Assembly: GCA_039928615.1 (NCBI GenBank)
Contig: JBDSSS010000044.1
Span: forward strand, 1-64,000
From: JBDSSS01 sp039928615
Lineage (GTDB): Bacteria > Actinomycetota > Actinomycetes > Actinomycetales > Dermatophilaceae
Reading direction: 5' to 3'
DNA length: 64,000 nucleotides
This document shows positions 25,840 through 37,673 of the stretch, one piece after another (position 1 is the first letter of the stretch; every line of letters begins with the position of its first letter). The notes below the pieces were generated by a model. The model had not been told where the DNA came from. It searched no databases and saw only the letters and a list, made by a program, of their open reading frames with translations. The translations under genes and the position numbers were made by a program.

Positions 25840-25869
25840 TTGACCAAACGAAAGCAAACGGCATTCAAT
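25840..25869 (+). promoter_or_regulatory. Promoter of the LysM-DUF6459 pair
   Basis: TTGACC, 18 bases, TTCAAT, then seven bases to the ATG at 25877. Both hexamers are reasonable and the region is unusually AT-rich. The message would be leaderless or nearly so. Confidence 0.5.
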
Positions 25870-25876
25870 AGCAGGC

Positions 25877-26752
25877 ATGGATGCAGACGCCATCGGCCCG
25901 GCAAAGGGCTTCTCCCCGCGCAGAGGGGCGGCGGTCCGGGCGGCCGTGACTGCGGCAGGTTTCCTCCTCGCTCTGCGGACCTTCACGGCGCTGGCGGTCG
26001 ACGCGTGGCCGCTGGCGGGCGCCCCGGCGGGTGCCGATTCGATGAGCCCCAAGGCCCTCATCGCCACGTCGAACCCCGACGACGTGCTCGGGGCGGCCCT
26101 GCTCTGGTGCGGGATCGCCCTGTCGGGCTGGCTCGCGACCGGCGCCCTGCTCACGGCCTTGTCTCTCGTGCCGGGCGCGCTGGGTCGCCTCGGTGCGGCG
26201 GCGGCGGAACGGGTCACCCCCGTCGTGCTGCGCCGCGTGCTCGTGCTCGGGGTGGGTGTCGGACTCGGGACGCTGTCGCTCCCGTCGGGCGCGACGGCGT
26301 CACCGCGCCCGCCGGTGTCCTCGGTGGCCTTGGTGACCTCCGTGACCTTGGTGTCCGCGGTGTCCTCAGGCACGGCGACCGTGAGCGCGGACACCACCGG
26401 GTGCCCTCCCCCGATGATGGCGACGCCGCCCCCGGGCCCCGTGACCGAACAGCGCCCGACGCCGGGTTGGCGTGCCACCCGTCCCGTCCCGTCCCACGAC
26501 CCGGGACCGGGCTCGGTCCTCGCCCCGGCACCGCGCCCCCTCGCGGCCGTCCTCGACGCGGTCACGGTTCGCCGGGGGGACACGCTCTGGGGCATCGCAG
26601 CCGCCCACCTCGGACCCGGCGCGTCCGTCGGCGCGATCGCCCGGGAGTGGCCCCGGTGGTATGCCGCCAACCGCACGGTCATCGGCGACGACCCCGATCT
26701 CATCCGCCCCGGCGCCCAGCTGCGCCCCCCGCCCGACGGGTCACCGACGTGA
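25877..26752 (+). CDS. LysM-domain membrane protein
   Basis: A 291-residue protein with three hydrophobic helices (about 17-40, 72-98 and 112-135), a long P/T/V-rich linker, and a C-terminal LysM domain (V-R-R-G-D-T-L-W-G-I-A-A-A-H-L-G...N-R-T-V-I-G-D-D-P-D-L-I-R-P-G). LysM binds N-acetylglucosamine-containing glycans, so the C-terminus probably contacts the cell wall. Its stop overlaps the next gene by 4 bp. It lies in the block before secA, where LysM and DUF6459 genes are commonly paired in actinobacteria. Confidence 0.85.
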   Translation: MDADAIGPAKGFSPRRGAAVRAAVTAAGFLLALRTFTALAVDAWPLAGAPAGADSMSPKALIATSNPDDVLGAALLWCGIALSGWLATGALLTALSLVPGALGRLGAAAAERVTPVVLRRVLVLGVGVGLGTLSLPSGATASPRPPVSSVALVTSVTLVSAVSSGTATVSADTTGCPPPMMATPPPGPVTEQRPTPGWRATRPVPSHDPGPGSVLAPAPRPLAAVLDAVTVRRGDTLWGIAAAHLGPGASVGAIAREWPRWYAANRTVIGDDPDLIRPGAQLRPPPDGSPT

Positions 26753-27297
26753 CGACGTCGCGAGGAGTCCCACGAGACGGCGCTCGGCCCACCGCCGGCG
26801 ACGTGGGTGCGGCGTTCGGGGTCCGACGCATCCCCCGCACCGCACCGCAGATCATCAGCGCCGACGAGGCATACGGCGAGCAACCTCCCTCGACCCAGCA
26901 GACCCTCGCGCTCGACTTCCGCGTCCGTGACGACGAGGACTTCGGCCGGCAGCCGACCCGCACCAGCCAGCTCCCCGCCGCTCACCCCTTCGTGGCCAAG
27001 CTCGCCCAGGCCATCGTCGAGGTCGTGTCGGGCCAACGACCCGCACCCCAGCTGGTCCGGCACACCTCACCCACGGTGTATGCCGTCGTCGCTCGGCGCG
27101 CCATGGTCGCCGCGCGCCGCCAGCCCAGCCGAGCGCGCCGGGCGGCCGTGGTCCGTCGCGTCCGCGTCTGCGAGCCCGCCGACGGCATCGTCGAGGCCTG
27201 CGCCGTCGTCGTCTCCCAGGGCAGGGTCCGGGCTCTCGCGCTGCGGATGGAGGGCCTCGACGGTCGGTGGCTCGTCACCGCCCTCACCATCGGGTGA
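26749..27297 (+). CDS. DUF6459-like alanine/arginine-rich protein
   Basis: A 182-residue soluble protein. The disordered N-terminal half includes R-R-I-P-R-T-A-P-Q-I-I and ends in F-G-R-Q-P-T. The C-terminal half is an ordered domain resembling a small alpha-beta fold (F-V-A-K-L-A-Q-A-I-V-E-V-V-S-G-Q-R-P ... V-R-V-C-E-P-A-D-G-I-V-E). This matches the actinobacterial family, usually called DUF6459, encoded beside secA. The GTG at 26749 overlaps the LysM stop by 4 bp. Function unknown. It converges with secA; the stops are 15 bp apart. Confidence 0.7.
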   Translation: MTTSRGVPRDGARPTAGDVGAAFGVRRIPRTAPQIISADEAYGEQPPSTQQTLALDFRVRDDEDFGRQPTRTSQLPAAHPFVAKLAQAIVEVVSGQRPAPQLVRHTSPTVYAVVARRAMVAARRQPSRARRAAVVRRVRVCEPADGIVEACAVVVSQGRVRALALRMEGLDGRWLVTALTIG

Positions 27298-27312
27298 GAG
27301 CGGTGACGAGTC

Positions 27313-30114
<2,802 letters not shown>

Positions 30115-30256
30115 CTGTGATCTCACTCCCGAAGAACGTCGGAGCGCCCGGGAAGGGCGTCGTCGCCCGTGAGGGGTCACGGGACCTGCCTAGGCTAGTC
30201 GCTGCCCCGGCTCCTCGACGAACGACCCGGCGGCGGTCGGCAGTTCCCCGTGGGCG

Positions 30257-31474
30257 TCATCCGGTCGGCAGGCGGACTCCCCCGTCGAGCCCGAGCCAGT
30301 GCGCCATCGACTCGAGCTCGGCGACCAGCGCAGGGCGCGCAGCCGCCGGCGCGTGCGGCTCCCAGGTGGTCCGGTGGCAGCGCAGCACTCCCTCGGCTCG
30401 GTCGGCCTTGAGGTCGCAGCGCGCCACGAGATCCTCCCCGTGGAGGAAGGGCAGCACGTAGTAGCCGTGCACCCGTCGCTCGACCGGGGTGTAGATCTCG
30501 AGCCGGTAGCGGAAGTCCCAGAGCGCCTCGACCCGTTCGCGCTGCCAGACGAGCGAGTCGAACGGGCTGAGCAGGGCCCGCGCCTCCACCCGTCGCGGCA
30601 CGCGGGCCTCGGCGTGCAGCCAGGCCGGCTTCCAGCCGGGGACGGTGACGGGCACGAGCTCACCGCCCGCGACGAGCGTGGCGATGGCGGGTCGCGCCTG
30701 CGCCCGGGAGATCCGGAAGTAGTCGGCGAGGCACCGCTCGGTCCCGATCCCGTGGGCACGGGCCGCGATCCGCACGAGGGCGACGAAGCGCTCCGGGTCC
30801 TGCTCCGGCCCGGCCCGGTGGAGCCAGGCCTCCCGCAGGCCGGGCGGCGGCGTGACGTCGAGGGCGGCATACCGCCGCTCGAAGGCTGTGGTGCGGCCCA
30901 CCGAGCTGATCCGGCCCGCCCAGAAGAGGTACTCCAGCGCCTGCTTGACCTCGGACCAGTTCCAGCCCCAGTGGCCCGTCGGTCGGGGACGGTCGTGGGC
31001 GAGCGCCTCCTCGACCTCCCTCGAGGTGGACGGTCCGCGCCGCTCGACCTCCGCCTGGACGGCGTCGACGTAGTCGGGCCGCTCGGCGAGGATCCGACGC
31101 ATCGACCCCCACGCCTGCTCCCCCGCGGCCCGCATCCGGGGCTCGAGCAGCGGCCACGTCGCGGGCGGGATGAGGCTGGCCTCGTGGGCCCAGTACTCGA
31201 CGAGCCGGCGCGGCGCGCGGTCCCGGGCCCGGTCGAGCAGGGCGGTGTCGTAGGGCCCGAGGCGGGAGAAGAAGGGGAGGTACTGGCTGCGGGCCACGAC
31301 GTTGACGCTGTCGATCTGGACGACGCCGACCCGGTCGACGACGCGCTGGAGGTGGCGCATCGTCGCCGCGAACGGTGCGGGCCGCGGGTCGAGGAACCCC
31401 TGCGCGGCGATCGCGATCCGCTTCGCCTGCCCACGGGTGACGGTCCGGCTCGCGGCGCCGGCTCCCGCGGTCAC
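30257..31474 (-). CDS. YcaQ/AlkX-type DNA glycosylase (winged-helix HTH_42 family)
   Basis: A 405-residue protein of the HTH_42 / YcaQ family. Characterised members are DNA glycosylases that unhook alkylated bases and interstrand crosslinks. The catalytic region reads V-V-Q-I-D-S-V-N-V-V at residues 51-60, a Q-x-D (Gln53, Asp55), which is the YcaQ/AlkX form rather than the Q-x-Q of antibiotic self-resistance AlkZ. Later conserved motifs include W-A-H-E-A-S-L-I-P and P-F-D-S-L-V-W-Q-R. The start overlaps the stop of a LuxR response regulator by 4 bp. The activity is predicted from family knowledge. Confidence 0.85.
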   Translation of the reverse strand: MTAGAGAASRTVTRGQAKRIAIAAQGFLDPRPAPFAATMRHLQRVVDRVGVVQIDSVNVVARSQYLPFFSRLGPYDTALLDRARDRAPRRLVEYWAHEASLIPPATWPLLEPRMRAAGEQAWGSMRRILAERPDYVDAVQAEVERRGPSTSREVEEALAHDRPRPTGHWGWNWSEVKQALEYLFWAGRISSVGRTTAFERRYAALDVTPPPGLREAWLHRAGPEQDPERFVALVRIAARAHGIGTERCLADYFRISRAQARPAIATLVAGGELVPVTVPGWKPAWLHAEARVPRRVEARALLSPFDSLVWQRERVEALWDFRYRLEIYTPVERRVHGYYVLPFLHGEDLVARCDLKADRAEGVLRCHRTTWEPHAPAAARPALVAELESMAHWLGLDGGVRLPTG

Positions 31475-32196
31475 TCGCCGGGTTCGATGAGGCGCTGGCG
31501 GACGGCATACATCGCCGCCTCCATCCGTGAGTGCATCTGGAGCTTGTCGAGGATGTTGCGGATGTGGTTGCGGACGGTGTTGTCGGAGATGAACAGCTCA
31601 GCCGCGATCTCGCGGTTGAGGCGGCCCCGGGCCACGAGACGCAGGATCTGCAGCTCACGGTCGGTCAGGCGAGGCAGCTCGAGCGCGGGAGACGGGACGA
31701 CCTCGGCCACCGTCGCCCGGTCGCTCATCTGCGCGAACTCGCTGAGCAGCTTGGCTGCCATGAGCGGGGAGATGAGCGAATGCCCCTGGTGGAGCGCGAC
31801 GATCCCCGCGGCAACCTCCTCCGGAGGCACGTCCTTGAGCAGGTAGCCGTTCGCGCCGGCCCGCACCGCCTCGAAGAGGTTCGCCTCGTCGTCGGAGCTC
31901 GTCAACATGAGGATCCTGGCGGAGGGGACGCGCTGGCGGATCAGCCGGCACGCCTCGATGCCGCCGCGCTTGGGCATCCCGACGTCCATGACGATGACGT
32001 CGGGCAGCGTCTCCTCGGCCTGCGTCACCGCGGCCACCCCGTCGGCGGCCTCCCCGACCACCTCGAACCCCTCCTCGGTGTCGAGGATCGTCTGCAGCCC
32101 GCGCCGGTAGAGCGCGTGGTCATCGACGATGAGCACGCGGATCCGCTCGGTCGGGCTCGCGTCGTCGGTCGGGGTCGCGCTCTGGGTCGGGGGCAC
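31471..32196 (-). CDS. NarL/LuxR-family response regulator
   Basis: A 241-residue two-component regulator. Receiver domain with the acid pocket D25-D26, phospho-acceptor Asp71 (V-I-V-M-D-V-G-M-P) and later K-D; a linker; then a LuxR HTH (L-T-D-R-E-L-Q-I-L-R-L-V-A-R-G...N-R-E-I-A...V-R-N-H-I-R-N-I-L-D-K-L) at about 175-230. A longer frame runs upstream but overlaps hpf. GTG 32196 has CAAGAT six bases upstream. No cognate kinase is adjacent. The downstream gene is the YcaQ-like glycosylase, which it may control or simply accompany. Confidence 0.9.
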   Translation of the reverse strand: MPPTQSATPTDDASPTERIRVLIVDDHALYRRGLQTILDTEEGFEVVGEAADGVAAVTQAEETLPDVIVMDVGMPKRGGIEACRLIRQRVPSARILMLTSSDDEANLFEAVRAGANGYLLKDVPPEEVAAGIVALHQGHSLISPLMAAKLLSEFAQMSDRATVAEVVPSPALELPRLTDRELQILRLVARGRLNREIAAELFISDNTVRNHIRNILDKLQMHSRMEAAMYAVRQRLIEPGE

Positions 32197-32202
32197 GGGG
32201 CC

Positions 32203-32208
32203 ATCTTG
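32203..32208 (-). promoter_or_regulatory. -10 box CAAGAT of the response-regulator operon
   Basis: Minus-strand CAAGAT, six bases, then the GTG at 32196. The hexamer is weak, but the spacing matches the other leaderless starts. Confidence 0.35.
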
Positions 32209-32317
32209 GCAAAGATCACCGACGCCGTGTCCGGAACCGCGGCGACCGACTCGCGCGGGTTGACGCGAACCGGCCACCCACCCCTGGGGGGTGGGTGGCC
32301 AGCGCCGCGGGCGGAGC

Positions 32318-32947
32318 TCAGGCCGTCGCGGCGACCTCGCTGTCGGTCTCGAGGTGGAGCACGCCGTAGCTCCAGCCCCGGCGGCGGTAGACGACGCTGG
32401 GGCGGTCGGTGTCGGCGTCGTGGAAGAGGAAGAAGTCGTGCCCGACGAGCTCCATCTGGTTGACGGCGTCCTCGAGCGACATCGGTGCTGCCGTGTGCAC
32501 CTTCTCCCGGACCTCGATCGGGGAGTTGCCGACGGCGCCGAAGCGCGTGAGGTCGGCGTCGTCAGGCTCGTCGGGCTCGGTGGCGCTCGTCTCGCCGACA
32601 CCCTCGGAGCGGGCCGTGGCCTGCCCGACGGACTCGGGGATGCGCCGTCCTCGACTGACCTGCCGCTTGTCATGCACGCGGCGAAGTCGTTCCATGAGCT
32701 TGTCCGCGGCCGCATCGAGCGCGGCGAACTTGTCATCGAGGCAGGCCTCGGCGCGGATGACGGGTCCCTTGGCATGGCACGTGATCTCGACCCGGTCGGA
32801 CCCACGCGCAACGCGCTCATGGGTCACGACGACGTCGATGCGGTGCACCTTGGGTGCCAGTGAGGGGACCTTGGCCAGGCGCTCGCCCAGCTGCTCTCGG
32901 AAGCGGTCGGGAATCTGGACGTGACGCCCAGTGACGACGATCTCCAC
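32318..32947 (-). CDS. hpf: Ribosome hibernation promoting factor, long form
   Basis: A 209-residue long-form HPF/RaiA that dimerises 70S ribosomes. N-terminal S30AE domain (V-E-I-V-V-T-G-R-H-V-Q-I-P-D-R-F-R, about 1-100), a D/E/S-rich linker, and a C-terminal dimerisation domain ending V-V-Y-R-R-R-G-W-S-Y-G-V-L-H-L-E-T. The GTG start has the perfect ribosome-binding site AAGGAGG with a 5-base spacer. It lies between comF and the response regulator, as near secA in mycobacteria. Regulation is probably by growth phase; no promoter could be assigned confidently in the 207-bp gap upstream. Confidence 0.96.
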   Translation of the reverse strand: MEIVVTGRHVQIPDRFREQLGERLAKVPSLAPKVHRIDVVVTHERVARGSDRVEITCHAKGPVIRAEACLDDKFAALDAAADKLMERLRRVHDKRQVSRGRRIPESVGQATARSEGVGETSATEPDEPDDADLTRFGAVGNSPIEVREKVHTAAPMSLEDAVNQMELVGHDFFLFHDADTDRPSVVYRRRGWSYGVLHLETDSEVAATA

Positions 32948-33154
32948 GTTTTCCTCCTTGATCGAACGGTTGTTGCTGGTAACAGTCCGGGCCCGGGAAA
33001 GACCCGCGTGTCGCCTCGGCACCATCCCCTCTCGCTCGATCAGCCCGGACGCGAGGGCCACGATCGGCCCGTCACCCCCGGCGGGGTTTCCATGACCCGA
33101 CCCTACTTCGGGGGGCCCGACCTGGGAAGGCGAAAACGGCGAAACGGACCGATC

Positions 33155-33943
33155 TCACAGCCCGCCCCGAGGTCCGGAGGTGCCGTGCCGGCGGGTCGCG
33201 GCGACCACCGCGGCGACGACGTCCGAGGCGCCCGCCGCTCGAAGCACGCGGGCCGCCTCGGCGAGCGTGCTGCCGGTCGTCATCACGTCGTCGACGAGCA
33301 CGACCGGGCGGCCGGTGACCACCTCGTGCCACCGCGGCCGCAGGGTCAGCGCCCCGTCGAGGTTGCGCCGCCGCTCCGCGGTGCCGAGTCCCGCCTGGTC
33401 CGCCACCGACCGGCCGTGCGCCAGGACCGGGGCCAGCCGCAGCGGGCCGAGCGGATCGAGCAGATCGGGCGGCTCACGGGGGTCCGGCAGCACCCGTCGG
33501 GCCAGGCCCTCCATCGGCGTCCCGCCCCGGGCGCGCCGGGACTGCGCGGACGACGGCGCCGGGACGAGGATCGCCGGCCGCCCGACCCAGCCCCCCTGAC
33601 GCACGGCGGCGCGTGCCGAGGCGGTGAGCAGCGGCCCGAGCAGGGGCGCCGCGTCGTGACGACCGTGGTCCTTCCAGCGCCCGATGACCGCCCGCACGGG
33701 GTCTGCGTAGTCGCACGCTGCGTGCACCGGCGGCAGGCCGGGCGGCGCCGGGGTCGGACGGACCTGCACGACACCGCCGGCGACGAGCCGCTCGAGCGCG
33801 AGGGCGCACCGACGGCACCAGGTGCGGCCGGGGCGACCGCACCCGAGGCACTCCGCCGGCAGGACGAGGTCGAGCAGCGCGGCCACGCCGCGCGGCTCGG
33901 TCCTGCGGAACGGCCCCACCGGGGCAGCAGACCACGTGGGCAC
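33155..33943 (-). CDS. comF: ComF-family phosphoribosyltransferase-like protein
   Basis: A 262-residue protein. An N-terminal double Cys motif, C-L-G-C-G-R ... W-C-R-R-C, probably binds zinc. A PRTase domain carries the PRPP-binding loop V-V-L-V-D-D-V-M-T-T-G-S-T-L near residue 220. ComF proteins take part in DNA uptake or use in competent bacteria; the actinobacterial role is unproven. The initiation codon is GTG; the frame has no other plausible start nearby. It lies between hpf and lpqB on the same strand, as in mycobacteria, with a 73-bp gap from lpqB. Confidence 0.9.
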   Translation of the reverse strand: MPTWSAAPVGPFRRTEPRGVAALLDLVLPAECLGCGRPGRTWCRRCALALERLVAGGVVQVRPTPAPPGLPPVHAACDYADPVRAVIGRWKDHGRHDAAPLLGPLLTASARAAVRQGGWVGRPAILVPAPSSAQSRRARGGTPMEGLARRVLPDPREPPDLLDPLGPLRLAPVLAHGRSVADQAGLGTAERRRNLDGALTLRPRWHEVVTGRPVVLVDDVMTTGSTLAEAARVLRAAGASDVVAAVVAATRRHGTSGPRGGL

Positions 33944-34016
33944 GGGGCGGGACCCACCCCTCTCCCCCTGCGGTGGAGGAGGTCGCGAGGCACCGGGGGT
34001 TGTGGACGGCGGGGTG

Positions 34017-35834
34017 TCAGCGCCCGGGCACGAGCAGGTCGGTGCCCTCGTCGATCTTGCGCCAGGTCGCTCCCGCCCGCGCCAGCACGCTGCCCTCGTC
34101 GGTGATCACGATGAGTCCGCGGGGGCCGCCGACGGTCGTGATGCTGGCGCCGCGGGGCACGACCGCGAGGCGGCTGTCCTTGGGGTCCGCGTTGCCGCGA
34201 CGCCGGATGCCGTCCACGCCCGCCCCGATCGTGCCGAGCCACGCGCGCACCGGCTCGGTGTCGGCGATCCGGCCGAGGACGGCATACGTCGTGCTGTCGA
34301 GCCACACGACGTCCTTGATGAGGGTGAGCGGCTGGGCCTGGCGCCACGGGGCCGCGAGCGCCGTCGGGGCGCCGTTGGCCGACCGGACGATCCCGGTGAC
34401 GGCCAGCTGGGCGTCCTTGCCGGCGGTGTTCGTCGTGACGATGAGCATCCTGGCGCCGTCCGCCGCGACGGTGAGGCTGACGACGCGCCGGCCCCGGAGC
34501 CAGGGGACGGAGATCGCGGCGGGGACCGCGCCGGCGTCGGCGGTGTCGGAGTCGAGCACGAAGACCCGGGCGTTGCCCGCCGGGTCGACGCCGCCGACCC
34601 AGAGGAAGCCGGCCGCGTCGTAGGTCGGACGGGTCAGACCCGTCGCGAAGGACGGCACGAGGATCGGCGGCTTCGTCGCCTGCCACCGGGACAGCTCCTT
34701 GAGGTCACCACCGACCGCGGCGATCTCGCGCCCGTCGGCGGACAGCGCGAGGCGCGTCCACCCCTCGGGGATCGAGGCGGTGAAGGGGGTCTTCGTCGAC
34801 GGCGGTGGCCGCTTGCCGACGACGTCGTCCGGGATGTAGCGCGGGTCGATGACCGAGAGCGTGTCCTTCTGGCGGACCAGGGCGGTGTCGAACGACGTCG
34901 GCACGACGATGTCGAAGCCGAGGTCGCTCGCCGCCGTCACGGCGTTGCCCCCGCCGGGAAGGTCGAGCGGCGACCCCTCGGCCGAGAGCGACACGGACGA
35001 GACCCCGGCCACCTGCCCCAGTGTCGCGGTGAGCTGCGCCCACATCGCGGTGCGGTCGTCGGGATCGGCCTCGAGTGCCTGCGCGCTCAGGTTGACCTGA
35101 GCGACGCCGTTCTCGACGGGGACGGCGTTGACCGCGAGCTTCGTGTCCGCCGGGACACCTGTGACGAGCGCCCCCGCGAGGTAGTCGGGGACGGGGCTCA
35201 GCTGGGCGCGCGACAGCGTCGTCGCCATCCGCGACCCGCTGGGGAACCACCGCGGGTCAGGCACGAGACGCCGACCCGTGGGCGTGACGTAGAAGGCGAC
35301 GCGGTTGGTGAAGAGGCGGTCGAAGGCGTTGGAGTCGAGCCATAACCCGAAGCCGGTCGGGGGGAGGACGACGCGCCACTCCCCACCGACCTTCGTCAGG
35401 CCGAAGGTCGCCTTCACCTGCGTGCCGGCGGGCAGCTCGTCGTAGCGACCGTCCGGGGTGACCTTGGCGACGGCGTCGGTCGTGACCTCGACGCTCTCCT
35501 CGCCGACCTTCTTCACCTCGATGTCGGCGACGCTGTCGTAGACGACGATGTCCGTGCTCGTCGGGCGCCAGAGGTCGAGCGACTGCGGCGCGAGGTAGGA
35601 CTTGCCCGTCGCGCGCGTCTCGTCGCTGTCGTCACCCGCTCGGATGAAGCCCCGGACGATGGCCTCCTGGCTCGAGCCGTCGACCGGGCCCTGGGCGAAG
35701 ACCCGCACGGGGTCACCCACGTTGTCCCCGAGACGCCGACCGTCGGTGACCGGGCCGGTCTGGGGGAGCCCGCCGCAGGCCGCGAGCGACAGCACCGTCG
35801 CCACGGCGGCGCCGAGGACGGCGCGACGTCTCAC
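34017..35834 (-). CDS. lpqB: LpqB lipoprotein, MtrAB-associated
   Basis: A 605-residue exported lipoprotein. The signal peptide ends L-S-L-A-A-C with the lipidated Cys at residue 20. The mature protein has the LpqB N-terminal GerMN-like region and a C-terminal beta-propeller-like region. LpqB interacts with the extracellular domain of MtrB and modulates MtrA phosphorylation in mycobacteria. It overlaps the mtrB stop by 4 bp (ATGA), so it is translationally coupled. The length agrees with family members. Confidence 0.95.
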   Translation of the reverse strand: MRRRAVLGAAVATVLSLAACGGLPQTGPVTDGRRLGDNVGDPVRVFAQGPVDGSSQEAIVRGFIRAGDDSDETRATGKSYLAPQSLDLWRPTSTDIVVYDSVADIEVKKVGEESVEVTTDAVAKVTPDGRYDELPAGTQVKATFGLTKVGGEWRVVLPPTGFGLWLDSNAFDRLFTNRVAFYVTPTGRRLVPDPRWFPSGSRMATTLSRAQLSPVPDYLAGALVTGVPADTKLAVNAVPVENGVAQVNLSAQALEADPDDRTAMWAQLTATLGQVAGVSSVSLSAEGSPLDLPGGGNAVTAASDLGFDIVVPTSFDTALVRQKDTLSVIDPRYIPDDVVGKRPPPSTKTPFTASIPEGWTRLALSADGREIAAVGGDLKELSRWQATKPPILVPSFATGLTRPTYDAAGFLWVGGVDPAGNARVFVLDSDTADAGAVPAAISVPWLRGRRVVSLTVAADGARMLIVTTNTAGKDAQLAVTGIVRSANGAPTALAAPWRQAQPLTLIKDVVWLDSTTYAVLGRIADTEPVRAWLGTIGAGVDGIRRRGNADPKDSRLAVVPRGASITTVGGPRGLIVITDEGSVLARAGATWRKIDEGTDLLVPGR

Positions 35835-37672
35835 CGTCCGGCCGTCCCGGACGAGTGCGCCGCGGCAGGCAGGGCCCGGGTGCCCGTCGGGCCGGTCGGA
35901 CCAGCGGGGCCGGCTGGACCCGGACCCATCGCCCGGGCGCCGGCCGCCTCGGAGAGAAGGGGGCTGAGCGGGAGCGGGGAGCCGGTGATCGTCGCGTCCG
36001 CCTGCCGGGGCAGGATGAGCCGGAAGCAGGACCCCTCCCCCAGGGCCCCCCAGGCCTCGAGGCGCCCGGCGTGCAGGCGCGCGTCCTCGAGCGAGATCGC
36101 GAGCCCGAGGCCGGTGCCACCGGTCGTCCGGGCGCGAGCCGGGTCGGCCCGCCAGAAGCGGGTGAAGACAAGTGCGGCCTCGCCGGGACGAAGGCCCACG
36201 CCGTGGTCGCGGACCGTGACGGCCACTGCGGAATCGTTGCTGCCGAGGGTGATCTCGATCGGCCTGCCCTCACCGTGCTCGATGGCGTTGGAGACGAGGT
36301 TGCGCAGGATCCGCTCGATGCGTCGCGAGTCCATCTCGGCGATGACCGGGGCGTCGGGCTCCTCGACGACGAGCCGGGTGCCCTTCCGGGCGGCGAGGGT
36401 GCGGTGGGCGTCGACCGCCCGCTCGACGCAGGCGCGCAGGTCCGTCGCCTCGATATCCAGCACCGCGGCTCCAGCGTCGAAGCGGGAGATCTCGAGCAGG
36501 TCCGTCAGCAGGGACTCGAAGCGGTCGAGTTCGCCGCGCAGCAGCTCGGCCGACCGGGCCACGGTCGGCTCGAAGCTCGAGCGGGAGTCGTGGATCAGGT
36601 CGCCGGCCATCCGGATCGTCGTCAGCGGCGTTCGAAGCTCGTGCGACACGTCCGACACGAACCGCTGCTGGACGCGGGAGAGGTTCTCCAGCTGGGCGAT
36701 CTGCTGCTGGATGGAGGCGGCCATGGCGTTGAAGGAGTTGCCGAGGCGGGCGATGTCGTCCTCCCCCTTGGACCGCATCCGCTCGTTGAGGTTGCCGTCC
36801 GCGAACCGCTCGGCCACGATCGCGGCCCGGCGCAGCGGGTCGGCGACGATCCGGGTGACGACGAAGGCGATCGCGCCGACGAGCAGGATCAGGGCCGCGC
36901 CGCCCAGCAGGAAGGTGCGCCCGATGAGGCTGATGATCTCCCGCTCGCGGTGCATCGGGTAGATGAAGTAGAGGCCGTAGTCACCCGCCACCGGGAGCAC
37001 GATCTTCTGCCCGACGATGACCGCGGAGATCTCGCCCGTGTCCTCCTCGATCGTGGCGACCTGGAGGTGCTGGACCTCGGGAGCTGCCGAGACCTGCCGC
37101 GAGAGCTCCTCGGGGATGAACCGGACCCCCACCCCGCCGCTCTCGATCGGACCGATGATCGTCGGCAGGTCGTTGGTGTCGAGCCGGGTGAGCACGACGT
37201 AGCGCACCTCGTTGCCCGCGTCCCGGCGGTACTTGTTGACCAGGTCGGTCGCCGTCTGGGTGAGCTCGGCCACGGAAGCCGTCTGGTCGGTCGAGTCGAA
37301 CTGCTTCTGCGCGTCCGTCGCGTCGCGGAGGCTGTCGTCGGCGGCAATCCGCTGTCGTCCGTCGACCAGGCCCTGGGCGATCGACCCGTAGAGGTAGGTC
37401 CCGACCGTGCTCAGCACGAGGATGCCGAGCAGCGTCGTGATCACCACGACCCGGAAGCTCAGCGACGAGCGCCACAGGTGCGTCGTCCGACGGGCCAGCG
37501 CCCCGAGGGCCGACAACGCCCGCGGGCCCGCCCCGGGCCCTGTCACGGGCCCTGTCACGGGCCCTGTCGCGGACCCTGACCCGCGAGCCGACCCGGACGC
37601 CGACCCGCCCACGGGACGGGTCCCGGCTTCGGGCCCGCCCTCGAGGTCGACGTCGTCGGAGAAGGAGCTCAT
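35831..37672 (-). CDS. mtrB: MtrB sensor histidine kinase
   Basis: A 613-residue membrane kinase. The cytoplasmic N-terminus is disordered and contains repeated T-G-P-V units coded by tandem DNA at about 37535-37570. TM1 is near residues 75-97, followed by an extracellular sensor region of about 175 residues and TM2 near 265-285. HAMP, then HisKA with His344 in D-V-S-H-E-L-R-T-P-L, then HATPase with N-A-I-E-H and G-T-G-L-G-L-A-I. It ends in a Gly/Pro/Ala-rich tail. MtrB senses cell division and envelope status and phosphorylates MtrA. One base separates its ATG from the mtrA stop. Confidence 0.96.
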   Translation of the reverse strand: MSSFSDDVDLEGGPEAGTRPVGGSASGSARGSGSATGPVTGPVTGPGAGPRALSALGALARRTTHLWRSSLSFRVVVITTLLGILVLSTVGTYLYGSIAQGLVDGRQRIAADDSLRDATDAQKQFDSTDQTASVAELTQTATDLVNKYRRDAGNEVRYVVLTRLDTNDLPTIIGPIESGGVGVRFIPEELSRQVSAAPEVQHLQVATIEEDTGEISAVIVGQKIVLPVAGDYGLYFIYPMHREREIISLIGRTFLLGGAALILLVGAIAFVVTRIVADPLRRAAIVAERFADGNLNERMRSKGEDDIARLGNSFNAMAASIQQQIAQLENLSRVQQRFVSDVSHELRTPLTTIRMAGDLIHDSRSSFEPTVARSAELLRGELDRFESLLTDLLEISRFDAGAAVLDIEATDLRACVERAVDAHRTLAARKGTRLVVEEPDAPVIAEMDSRRIERILRNLVSNAIEHGEGRPIEITLGSNDSAVAVTVRDHGVGLRPGEAALVFTRFWRADPARARTTGGTGLGLAISLEDARLHAGRLEAWGALGEGSCFRLILPRQADATITGSPLPLSPLLSEAAGARAMGPGPAGPAGPTGPTGTRALPAAAHSSGTAGR

Positions 37673-37673
37673 C

